Shown here: positions 1 to 5,967 of the stretch, one piece after another | Layout of the letters: the number at the start of each line of letters is the position of its first letter | Position numbering within the stretch: position 1 is the first letter of the stretch | Origin: Anaeromyxobacter_A sp035538735 | GTDB lineage: Bacteria > Myxococcota > Myxococcia > Myxococcales > Anaeromyxobacteraceae | Length of the DNA stretch: 7,430 bases | NCBI GenBank assembly: GCA_035538735.1 | Contig: DATLJU010000132.1 | Location: forward strand, 1 to 7,430 | Direction: 5' to 3' | Made by a program: the position numbers and the translations under genes | The notes under the pieces: model-generated | Told to the model about the DNA's origin: nothing | Databases searched by the model: none | What the model saw: only the letters and a program-made list of their open reading frames with translations

Positions 1-303
1 GTCGTTGCATCCATCGCGGTACTGGCCAGCGGCTCCGCGTGGGCGGTCGATCGCGATGTGCCGAGGAGCGCAGAACAGCACGACACGCGCGACTCACTGG
101 CCCAGACCGAGATGAACCACGGCGGCGGCCCGACTCACACCGACCCCGCCTGGCGCGAGGGTGACGCGCAGGCGGCCAGGTGCATCGACGCCTGGAATGG
201 AAGCGGAAGCGGCGACCCCCGGGCATCCGAGGAGCGCGAGCGCGATGAGGCGCGGGCGCAGAGCGAGGGAGAGCGCCAGCAGAGAAGCTGGACCGGCCCG
301 TAG
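1..303 (+). CDS. Possible small secreted protein, 5' end outside the window
   Basis: The frame is open from base 1 to a TAG at 301-303, giving 100 residues with no start in view. The first 15 residues read like the end of a Sec signal peptide: a hydrophobic run rich in V, A, I and L, then small residues and an A-W-A motif that fits a signal peptidase I site, followed by V-D-R-D. The rest is polar. It has a short Gly run, a Gly/Ser patch and a charged tail rich in Glu and Arg; I recognise no domain. A strong stem-loop begins 12 bases after the stop, which supports a real gene end here. Other frames are also open in this GC-rich stretch, so the call rests on the signal-peptide-like start and the hairpin. 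The function is unknown. The tail could be out of frame if there is a sequencing error. Confidence 0.4.
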   Translation, partial: VVASIAVLASGSAWAVDRDVPRSAEQHDTRDSLAQTEMNHGGGPTHTDPAWREGDAQAARCIDAWNGSGSGDPRASEERERDEARAQSEGERQQRSWTGP

Positions 304-315
304 GAATGAACGCGG

Positions 316-343
316 GGCGAGCGGGTCGGTCGACCTGCTCGCC
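316..343. terminator. GC-rich stem-loop between converging genes
   Basis: Bases 316-327 and 332-343 pair over 12 positions, with 11 Watson-Crick pairs and one G-T wobble (323/336), around a GGTC tetraloop; 315/344 can add another wobble. It begins 12 bases after the plus-strand stop at 303 and lies 34 bases beyond the minus-strand stop at 378, so it could end transcripts from both sides. There is no T-tract on either strand, so it is not a textbook intrinsic terminator. It may act as a bidirectional terminator or as a 3'-end stabiliser. Confidence 0.5.
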
Positions 344-377
344 TACGCGCTCGCGGCGGGGCGCTCTTCCAGGCGAA

Positions 378-1001
378 TCACGGTGGTGCCTCCATGCTCG
401 CGAGCCACGCCGGATAGCCGTGGCTCTCGGCCTCGCCCAGGACGAGCTCCGGCATCTCCTGAGCCATCCGCCGGAGCGCGACGTCGAGGGCGCGGCGTCT
501 GGCGGCGGGATCGGGTGCGAAAGCCTCGAACCCGAGGGTGACCTGGTCCCGGTCGACGAGCTCGGTCAGCTCGACGCCACAGCCGGCCTCCGCGATGTCT
601 CCCGGAGACAGCGGACGCGAGGTGACGGCGTCGAGCCTCACGAGCCAGCGGCGCTTCCCGACGCTGGCCCAGCCGCAGCCAATCGGGACCCCGAGGCTCT
701 CGACGTCACTGGCTTGCACCTTGCCCCATTGCTCGAGCCGTCCCGAGATCGCTCCGATCGGCGGAAGCCGACCGGATGAGATGCGGAGCTTGAGCTCGAG
801 GACGCCGCCGCCGCGCTGCTTCACGCCGAGGAGCGGTGAGCACGGCACCAGGTACAGGTCCGTGCGCATCTGGGGCGCGGCCTGGTGCAAGCCAGCCTCC
901 CGCGCCACGGTCCCGAGCATCCAGGACCGGACCCGCTCCGTGCGACCGTCGTCGTTCGACCAGAACCAGCGCACTTCGGTGGTCTCGAACATCGTCGCCA
1001 T
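378..1001 (-). CDS. Uncharacterised protein, possibly CYTH-like fold
   Basis: This encodes about 207 residues and has no signal peptide or membrane segment. I chose the ATG at 1001 because GAGG lies a few bases upstream and the protein then starts M-A-T-M-F-E-T-T-E-V-R-W-F-W. A GTG at 1037 would overlap the stop of the upstream activator gene (GTGA) and add 12 residues. It has no clear ribosome site, though translational coupling could serve. The chain alternates short beta-like stretches with charged residues: TEVRWFW near the start, RTDLYL, LGVKQRGG followed by LELKLR, KRRWLVRL, and late GVELTEL and LGFEAF. Alternating E, K and R on successive strands resembles the CYTH (triphosphate tunnel) fold, but I cannot confirm the E-x-E-x-K signature, so this is only a suggestion. 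It lies directly downstream of the activator gene and is probably co-transcribed with it. No role in the operon is evident. Confidence 0.8.
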   Translation of the reverse strand: MATMFETTEVRWFWSNDDGRTERVRSWMLGTVAREAGLHQAAPQMRTDLYLVPCSPLLGVKQRGGGVLELKLRISSGRLPPIGAISGRLEQWGKVQASDVESLGVPIGCGWASVGKRRWLVRLDAVTSRPLSPGDIAEAGCGVELTELVDRDQVTLGFEAFAPDPAARRRALDVALRRMAQEMPELVLGEAESHGYPAWLASMEAPP

Positions 1002-1033
1002 CGGCGCCTCGGGAAGGGAGCGCGAGGACCGGC

Positions 1034-2401
1034 TCACTCGAGCCGGTGGCGCTTCAGCTTGTAGTACAGGTTCCTCACGGTGATGCCGAGCGCGCGCGCC
1101 GTCGCCTCGCGATTCCCGCCGTTGCGAGCGAGGTGCGTGCGCAGGAGCTGCCGCTCCCAGGCGGCCCTCAGCTCCGGGAGCCCGCGCGGCCTGCCGGAGG
1201 CCGGCGCGCCGTCGTCCGGCTCGGCGCTCACGTCCGCGAGATCGAGGTCGGCCGCGCGCAGCACATAGGCCTCGGCCGGCTTGTCGATGACGCCGCGGCG
1301 CAGGACGTTCTCGAGCTCGCGCACGTTCCCCCGCCAGGGCAAGGACTTCAGCAGGGCGAGGGCGTCGGGCGCCAGGTCCACCGGCGCCACCCGGTACTCG
1401 GCGCAGATCCGCGCGAGCAGCGCGCGAGAGAGGGGCAGGACGTCCTCCCGGCGCTCACGCAGGCTCGGCACGCGTATGGGCATGACGCTCAGCCGGTAGA
1501 AGAGGTCCTGCCGGAACGTGCGCTGCGAGATGGCCGCCTCGAGGTTCGCGTTCGTCGCCGCGATGAGCCGCACGTCCACGCGCACCGGCTTGCTGCTCCC
1601 GACCCGCACGATCTCCCGCTCCTGCAGGGCGCGGAGGAGCTTCGCCTGGAGCGCGAGCGGCGCCTCCGCCACCTCGTCGAGGAAGAGGGTACCGCCCTCC
1701 GCTTCCTCGAAGTGCCCCTTCTGCCCGTGGGTGCGCGCGCCGGTGAAGGCGCCGCCCTGGTACCCGAACAGAGAGGACTCCAGCAGCCCCTCCGGGATGG
1801 CCGCGCAGTTCACGCGGACGAGGGGGCCGTCGCGCCGGTCGCTCGCGTGGTGGATGGCGTGGGCGAAGAGCTCCTTGCCCGTCCCGCTCTCTCCGAGCAG
1901 GAGCACCGTCGCCGGAGTCCGCGCGGCCTTCCGCGCGAGCTCCTTGGCGCGGGAGATCGCCGGCCCCTCGCCGACGATGTCGTCGAACGAGCGCCTCGCC
2001 TCGAGCTTGCGCAAGAGCTGCTTGGCCGAGGCGAGCTCGTCGGAGAGGCGCCGGATCTCCGACACGTCGTGGATGACACCCACGCTTCCGCGGAGCTCTC
2101 CGCCGATGAGCAGCGGCGCGGCGTTGACGATCACCTCCCGCGCGTGCGGCCCGACCCTGAGCCGAGCGCCTCGGATCGCCTGGCGCGTGCGCAGCACCCG
2201 CAGGTGCACGCTCTCGCCCTCCGCGATGTCGGCGGTGACGGGCCGGCCGATCACCTGCGCCTCGTCGAGCCCCATGAGCCGCGTGTAAGCCGGGTTCACG
2301 AGGACGGTCTTGCCCTCCGCGTCGGCGATCGAGATCGCCTCCTGCGAGCATCGGATGATCGCCTCGGAGAGCTCGCGGAGCTCACGCGTGGTGTGCACCA
2401 T
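1034..2401 (-). CDS. Sigma-54-dependent transcriptional activator (PAS-AAA+-Fis HTH)
   Basis: This 455-residue enhancer-binding protein remodels RNA polymerase-sigma-54 at -24/-12 promoters using ATP. Residues 10-113 form a PAS domain (Q-E-A-I-S-I-A-D near 20-27, N-P-A-Y at 36-39, ending H-D-V-S-E at 111-115). A charged, probably coiled-coil linker spans about 115-138. The AAA+ domain runs from about 140 to 375, with Walker A GESGTGKE (170-177), the sigma-54-contacting loop GAFTGA (217-222), Walker B GGTLFLDE (236-243) and later R-Q-D-L-F-Y-R-L and W-R-G-N-V-R-E-L-E-N. The C-terminus is a Fis-type HTH (N-R-E-A-T-A-R-A-L-G-I-T). There is no receiver domain, so control is probably by a ligand or cofactor at the PAS domain rather than by a histidine kinase. 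The ATG at 2401 has GGAGG five bases upstream. The gene is divergent from the oxidoreductase operon, which is its likely target. All AAA+ motifs needed for activity are intact. Confidence 0.95.
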   Translation of the reverse strand: MVHTTRELRELSEAIIRCSQEAISIADAEGKTVLVNPAYTRLMGLDEAQVIGRPVTADIAEGESVHLRVLRTRQAIRGARLRVGPHAREVIVNAAPLLIGGELRGSVGVIHDVSEIRRLSDELASAKQLLRKLEARRSFDDIVGEGPAISRAKELARKAARTPATVLLLGESGTGKELFAHAIHHASDRRDGPLVRVNCAAIPEGLLESSLFGYQGGAFTGARTHGQKGHFEEAEGGTLFLDEVAEAPLALQAKLLRALQEREIVRVGSSKPVRVDVRLIAATNANLEAAISQRTFRQDLFYRLSVMPIRVPSLRERREDVLPLSRALLARICAEYRVAPVDLAPDALALLKSLPWRGNVRELENVLRRGVIDKPAEAYVLRAADLDLADVSAEPDDGAPASGRPRGLPELRAAWERQLLRTHLARNGGNREATARALGITVRNLYYKLKRHRLE

Positions 2402-2406
2402 GAGGA

Positions 2407-2411
2407 CCTCC
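2407..2411 (-). promoter_or_regulatory. Ribosome binding site that fixes the activator start
   Basis: On the minus strand GGAGG is followed by five bases (TCCTC) and then the ATG at 2401. The frame stays open for more than 2 kb upstream on this strand because of the GC content, so this site, together with the PAS domain beginning just after it, decides the true start. Confidence 0.8.
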
Positions 2412-2420
2412 AGGGCGGCG

Positions 2421-2452
2421 CCTGAAAAAACTAGCATGAAAAGGATTTCAGG
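2421..2452. repeat. 7-bp inverted repeat, candidate activator binding site
   Basis: CCTGAAA (2421-2427) and TTTCAGG (2446-2452) are perfect inverted arms separated by 18 AT-rich bases. A direct repeat TGAAAA also occurs at 2423-2428 and 2437-2442. The centre lies about 104 bases upstream of the transcription start predicted from the -24/-12 element, within the usual range for an enhancer bound by a sigma-54 activator, and about 35 bases upstream of the activator's own start codon. Binding by this activator is inference. The arms are short and could be chance. Confidence 0.4.
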
Positions 2453-2513
2453 GGAGGCGCTCATCCAGGTCCTCAACGTGCCGCCTTTCCACGGTCTGGC
2501 CCTGCAAGGGGGC

Positions 2514-2530
2514 CAGGCGCGCGGCTTGCT
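2514..2530 (+). promoter_or_regulatory. Candidate sigma-54 (-24/-12) promoter of the oxidoreductase operon
   Basis: The element reads C-AGGCGCG-CGGC-TTGCT. Against the consensus TGGCACG-N4-TTGCW, 10 of 12 fixed positions match, including GG at 2516-2517 and GC at 2528-2529 with the required 10 bases between them. It faces the operon and lies opposite a sigma-54 activator gene, which raises its credibility. The predicted start is near 2541, only two bases before the ATG at 2543, so the transcript would be almost leaderless. That geometry is unusual and lowers my confidence. Confidence 0.5.
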
Positions 2531-2542
2531 GGTCCTGCCGCC

Positions 2543-4807
2543 ATGCGCGAGGGTCCACTTGCCGCCGTCCGAACCAGGGCGTCCGCGCCGTCCCTCGAGA
2601 TCCGCGTCCACGGGCGCGGCGGCCAGGGGGCGGTGACCTGCGCCAAGCTCCTCGCCTGCATGTACGCGGAGCAAGGGCTCCACGTGCAGACGTTCGGCGA
2701 CTACGGCTCGGAGCGAGCCGGCGCGCCCGTGCGCGCCTTCACCCGCGTGGCCACCGCGCCGGTCACCAACCGGAACAAGGTCTACCGTCCGCACCACCTC
2801 CTCGTGCTGGACGCGGCGCTCCTCGGCGACGACGTCCTGGACGGCGCAGCGCCCGAGGCGGTCCTCGTCGTGAACAGCGCCCGGGGGCTCGCGGCGTTCT
2901 CCGAGCGCCACCGGAGCTTCCGCGGCGCGGCCGTGGACGCCACCGCCATCGCGCGCCGGCACGGCATCGGCTCGGCCGCCCTCGTCATCGTCAACACGAC
3001 CGTCGCAGGCGCCTATGCGCGCGTGGTGGGCCTCCCGTGGGAGGTCGTGGAGCGCGCGTACCAGGCGCTGGAGCTGGAGAGCGATCTCCCCGCCGCCCGC
3101 GAGGCGTACGAGGCCGTCGTCGTGCGCGCACCCGAGCCCGGAGCGGTCGCGCCGGCGCCGCGCGGGCCGGCCACCGTGCCGCCCGTGATCGGCATCGCCG
3201 AGCTCACCGAGGACATCCCGACCCGCGTCCCCACCGGCACCTGGCGGACGCAGCGACCGCGCTACCGTACGCACGTCGCCCCGTGCAATGCGGCCTGCCC
3301 TGCGGGGAACGACGTGGTCGGCTTCGTCGGGGCGCTCAGGACCGAAGGCGTCGAGGCGGCGGCGCGCATCCTCCTCGCGACGCAGCCGCTCCCGTCCGTC
3401 TGCGGGCGGGTCTGCCCCGCCCCGTGCATGACCGCGTGCAACCGCTCCGCCTACGACGGCGCGGTCAACGTGCGCGCGCTGGAGCGCTGGATCGGCGACC
3501 GGGCCGGCCCGGAGCTGCAACGGGCGCCGGCGGCTATGAGACCGCGGCGGTTCGCGGTGGTCGGGAGCGGGCCCGCCGGGCTCTCCGCCGCGTTCACGCT
3601 CCGCTCGGCCGGGCACGAAGTGACGATCCTGGAGGTCGCGCCACGGCTCGGCGGCGTCCTGCGCACCGGGATCCCGGCCTACCGGCTCCCCCACGACGTC
3701 CTCGACCGCGACCTCGCGCGCATCCTGGCGCTCGGCGTGGACGCGCGGTGCGGTTACGCGGTGGACGCGGCCGCGGTGCGCGAGCTGGCCGCGAGCCACG
3801 ACGCGGTGATCCTGGCGGCCGGGATGCAGCGCGCCGGCGACCTGGACGTCCCGGGCCGGTCGCTGCGCGGCGTGGCGGACGGGCTCGGCTTCCTCGACGG
3901 GGTGAAGAACGGCAGCGGCCGTACCCTGTCCGGCCACGTGGTGGTGGTGGGCGGCGGCAACACCGCGGTGGACTGCGCCCGGACCGCGCTCCGCTGCGGC
4001 GCAGCGCGGGTCACCCTCGCCTACCGGCGCGGGCGCGCGGAGATGCCCGCCATCTCGACCGAGATCGACGAGGCCGTCGCGGAGGGCGTCGAGCTCCTCC
4101 TGCACCGGCAGCCCCTCGCCTTCGCCGGAGACGGCCGGGTGGAGAGCGTGACGCTGGCGGAGGTGGAGTTGGGGGCGCCCGACGCGAGCGGCCGGCGCCG
4201 CCCGGTGGTCACCGATCGCACGGCGGCCCTCGCCTGCGACGGCGTGCTCCTCGCCCTCGGCCAGGGCGCGGACCTGGGAATCGTTCCCTCGGGGTGGTCG
4301 GTGCGAGCCGGCCGCGCCTGGGAGGGAGAGCGGCCGACCAACGTGTGGCTCGCGGGCGACCTGGCCACCGGCGACGGGACGGTGACCCACGCCATCGGGA
4401 ACGGCCGGCGGATCGCCGGGCGCGCGCTGGCGGCGGCGGAGGGCGCGCCGGCGCCGGCGGAGAGCGTGGCGGGGCCGGAGGAGCGCGTCGCGCCGGCCCA
4501 CGTGCGCTTCAGCCACTTCGAGGTGATCCCACCGCGGCCGGAGCGGCACGCCGCGGCGGGGGTCCGCGCGCGCGGCTTCGAGGAGGTGAGCCGGGGGCTC
4601 GACGACGCGTCGGAGACCGAGCGCTGCTTCTCGTGCGGGCACTGCACGCTCTGCGACACGTGCCTGCTCTCGTGCCCCGAGGGCGTCGTGAGCCGGAGCG
4701 GCGAGGGCTACGCGGTGGACGAGGCCTTCTGCAAGGGGTGCGGCATGTGCGTGGCGGAGTGCCCGCGGCGGGCGATGGAGATGACGCTCGAGATGGCGGC
4801 GAGGTGA
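2543..4807 (+). CDS. 2-oxoacid oxidoreductase fusion: gamma subunit, GltD-like FAD/NAD(P) module and ferredoxin
   Basis: This 754-residue, three-part electron-transfer chain belongs to a CoA-dependent 2-oxoacid oxidoreductase. Residues 18 to about 195 are a gamma domain (GRGGQG at 24-29; G-D-Y-G-S-E-R-A-G-A-P-V-R after it). A Pro/Ala-rich linker leads to a GltD-like module from about 235 to 630. That module has an N-terminal Fe-S segment (Cys248, 252, 287, 291, 295, 299), an FAD motif GSGPAG (341-346), an NAD(P) motif GGGNTA (470-475) with the downstream Y-R-R typical of this family, and A-G-D at 604-606. The C-terminal 8-Fe ferredoxin has C-x2-C-x2-C-x3-C-P at 701-711 and 730-740, with an extra C-x2-C at 695/698. 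Electrons from the alpha/beta pair should run through the clusters and FAD to NAD(P)+. The ATG at 2543 is the only ATG, GTG or TTG start that keeps the conserved GRGGQG, but it has no ribosome site. The stop lies two bases before the next gene. Glutamate synthase is excluded by the fusion and neighbours. Confidence 0.92.
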   Translation: MREGPLAAVRTRASAPSLEIRVHGRGGQGAVTCAKLLACMYAEQGLHVQTFGDYGSERAGAPVRAFTRVATAPVTNRNKVYRPHHLLVLDAALLGDDVLDGAAPEAVLVVNSARGLAAFSERHRSFRGAAVDATAIARRHGIGSAALVIVNTTVAGAYARVVGLPWEVVERAYQALELESDLPAAREAYEAVVVRAPEPGAVAPAPRGPATVPPVIGIAELTEDIPTRVPTGTWRTQRPRYRTHVAPCNAACPAGNDVVGFVGALRTEGVEAAARILLATQPLPSVCGRVCPAPCMTACNRSAYDGAVNVRALERWIGDRAGPELQRAPAAMRPRRFAVVGSGPAGLSAAFTLRSAGHEVTILEVAPRLGGVLRTGIPAYRLPHDVLDRDLARILALGVDARCGYAVDAAAVRELAASHDAVILAAGMQRAGDLDVPGRSLRGVADGLGFLDGVKNGSGRTLSGHVVVVGGGNTAVDCARTALRCGAARVTLAYRRGRAEMPAISTEIDEAVAEGVELLLHRQPLAFAGDGRVESVTLAEVELGAPDASGRRRPVVTDRTAALACDGVLLALGQGADLGIVPSGWSVRAGRAWEGERPTNVWLAGDLATGDGTVTHAIGNGRRIAGRALAAAEGAPAPAESVAGPEERVAPAHVRFSHFEVIPPRPERHAAAGVRARGFEEVSRGLDDASETERCFSCGHCTLCDTCLLSCPEGVVSRSGEGYAVDEAFCKGCGMCVAECPRRAMEMTLEMAAR

Positions 4808-4809
4808 CC

Positions 4810-5967
4810 ATGGCTCTCATCAGCGCGAACCACGCCGCCGCCCTCGCCGCCGCCCTGGCCGGGCGGGCCAACCGCACCGGGCGCGGCTTCTGCAGCGGCG
4901 TGTACCCCATCACGCCCTCCACCGAGTGCATGGAGCTCCTCTGCAACCAGGAGATCGAGAAGGGCGAGGTGGTGCGCGTCGAGAGCGAGCACAGCGCCAT
5001 GGCGGTCTGCATCGGCGCGGCGGCGAGCGGCGCGCGCACGTTCACCACCTCGTCGTCGAACGGGCTCGCGTTCATGGCGGAGAACGTGGTCGCGGCGGCG
5101 CTGCTGCGCCTGCCGGTGGTGATGGTGGCCGCGAACCGCGCGCTCGGGCCGCCCTGGAACATCTGGGCGGACCACGGTGACACCCTGCTGCTGCGCGACA
5201 GCGGCTGGGTGCAGATGTACTGCGCCGATAACCAGGAGGTCCTCGACAGCGTGCTGTGCGCCTACCGGCTCGCCGAGGATCGGCGCGTGCTCCTGCCGGT
5301 CCTCGTCTGCCAGGAGGGGTTCGTGCTCTCGCACACCATGACCGAGACCGACGTGCCCTCGCAGGACCGCGTCGACCGGTTCCTGCCGCCGCTCGAGCTG
5401 CCCGGCCGGCTCGGCGAGACGCCGCGGGTGATGGGCGGCCTCGACGCACCGCACAGCACCGAGGTCCACCGCGCCCAGCACCACCAGGCCATGGCGCGCG
5501 TGTTCGAGGTGTACCGCGAGGTGCAGGGGGCCTTCGAGCGCGAGCTCGGGCGCCGCCCCGCCGACCCGCTGGTGCCCTACCGCGCCGAGGACGCGGAGAC
5601 GCTGGTGGTGTCGATGGGGACCATCGCCTCGACGGTGGAGCGCGCCGTGGACGAGGCCCGCGCGCGCGGGGAGCGGCTCGGCTCCGTCCGCGTCCGCATG
5701 TTCCGGCCGTTCCCGGCGGAGCAGCTGGCCCAGCTCTTCCGCGGCGTGCGGCGCATCGCGGTGATCGACCGAAACCTCAGCCCCGGGTTCGGGGGCGTGC
5801 TGTGGGGCGAGGCCCGGGGGCAGGCCGAGCCAGGCGCGATCGTGCAGGGCTACGTCATCGGCGTGGGCGGGGGCGACGTCCGGCCCGAGCACGTGGCGGC
5901 CATCGCGGCCGACCTCGCGGCGCGCACCTCCGCTGGCGCGCCGGTGCTCATGGAGGCGGGCACATGA
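4810..5967 (+). CDS. porA: 2-oxoacid:acceptor oxidoreductase alpha subunit (PorA type)
   Basis: This 385-residue subunit carries the pyrimidine-side half of the thiamine diphosphate site and much of the 2-oxoacid pocket. It shows Y-P-I-T-P-S-T at 32-38, V-E-S-E-H-S-A-M at 57-64, T-S-S-S-N-G-L at 80-86, A-N-R at 108-110, D-H-G-D at 121-124 and R-D-S-G-W at 129-133, all in the family order. By analogy with pyruvate:ferredoxin oxidoreductase, Thr35, Glu60 and Arg110 are the likely cofactor and substrate-carboxylate residues. The C-terminal third (from about 255) is the transketolase-C-like domain. The ATG at 4810 follows GAGGTGA, which also contains the stop of the fusion gene, so the two are translationally coupled. 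The symbol is family-level only. Substrates could be pyruvate, a branched-chain or aryl 2-oxoacid; the resemblance to the phenylglyoxylate enzyme alpha subunit is inference. Confidence 0.93.
   Translation: MALISANHAAALAAALAGRANRTGRGFCSGVYPITPSTECMELLCNQEIEKGEVVRVESEHSAMAVCIGAAASGARTFTTSSSNGLAFMAENVVAAALLRLPVVMVAANRALGPPWNIWADHGDTLLLRDSGWVQMYCADNQEVLDSVLCAYRLAEDRRVLLPVLVCQEGFVLSHTMTETDVPSQDRVDRFLPPLELPGRLGETPRVMGGLDAPHSTEVHRAQHHQAMARVFEVYREVQGAFERELGRRPADPLVPYRAEDAETLVVSMGTIASTVERAVDEARARGERLGSVRVRMFRPFPAEQLAQLFRGVRRIAVIDRNLSPGFGGVLWGEARGQAEPGAIVQGYVIGVGGGDVRPEHVAAIAADLAARTSAGAPVLMEAGT

Larger units (their letters stand above)
2402..2542. promoter_or_regulatory. Divergent intergenic control region
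   Basis: These 141 bases separate the 5' ends of the minus-strand activator and the plus-strand oxidoreductase operon. The stretch 2421-2452 is clearly AT-richer than anything else in the window and carries an inverted repeat. Next to the operon is a sigma-54-type element. I see no convincing sigma-70 promoter for the activator gene; the best -35-like hexamer (CTGAAA, minus strand) has no good -10 at the right spacing. Confidence 0.7.

Noticed and set aside
1002..1037. GTG at 1037 as the start of the uncharacterised minus-strand gene
   Set aside because: The GTGA overlap is attractive, but no ribosome site is visible and the ATG at 1001 has GAGG at a suitable distance. It remains possible.
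836..2425. Plus-strand 529-codon open frame across the activator gene
   Set aside because: It is a GC-driven shadow of the activator: it carries no motif, is Arg/Glu-rich throughout, and lies opposite a gene with intact AAA+ motifs.
2468..2481. Alternative sigma-54 element with GG at 2468 and GC at 2480
   Set aside because: The spacing is right and it would give a normal leader, but only about half of the consensus positions match, far fewer than at 2514-2530.
2402..4642. Long minus-strand open frame continuing upstream of the activator start
   Set aside because: It lies antisense to the fusion gene, reads as low-complexity Arg/Ala/His/Gly-rich sequence, and the activator has a clear GGAGG-ATG start at 2401 just ahead of its PAS domain.
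2543..4807. Glutamate synthase small subunit (GltD)
   Set aside because: The middle module is GltD-like, but there is no large GltB subunit, and the flanking gamma and ferredoxin domains plus PorA and PorB downstream point to a 2-oxoacid oxidoreductase.
3037..4809. Open frame running in front of and joined to the alpha subunit
   Set aside because: It is out of frame with the fusion gene and is Arg/Gly-rich without motifs. PorA homology begins just after the ATG at 4810, which has its own ribosome site.
4708..5892. Minus-strand 394-codon frame opposite the alpha subunit
   Set aside because: It is low-complexity and has no recognisable domain; the opposite strand has a full set of PorA motifs.
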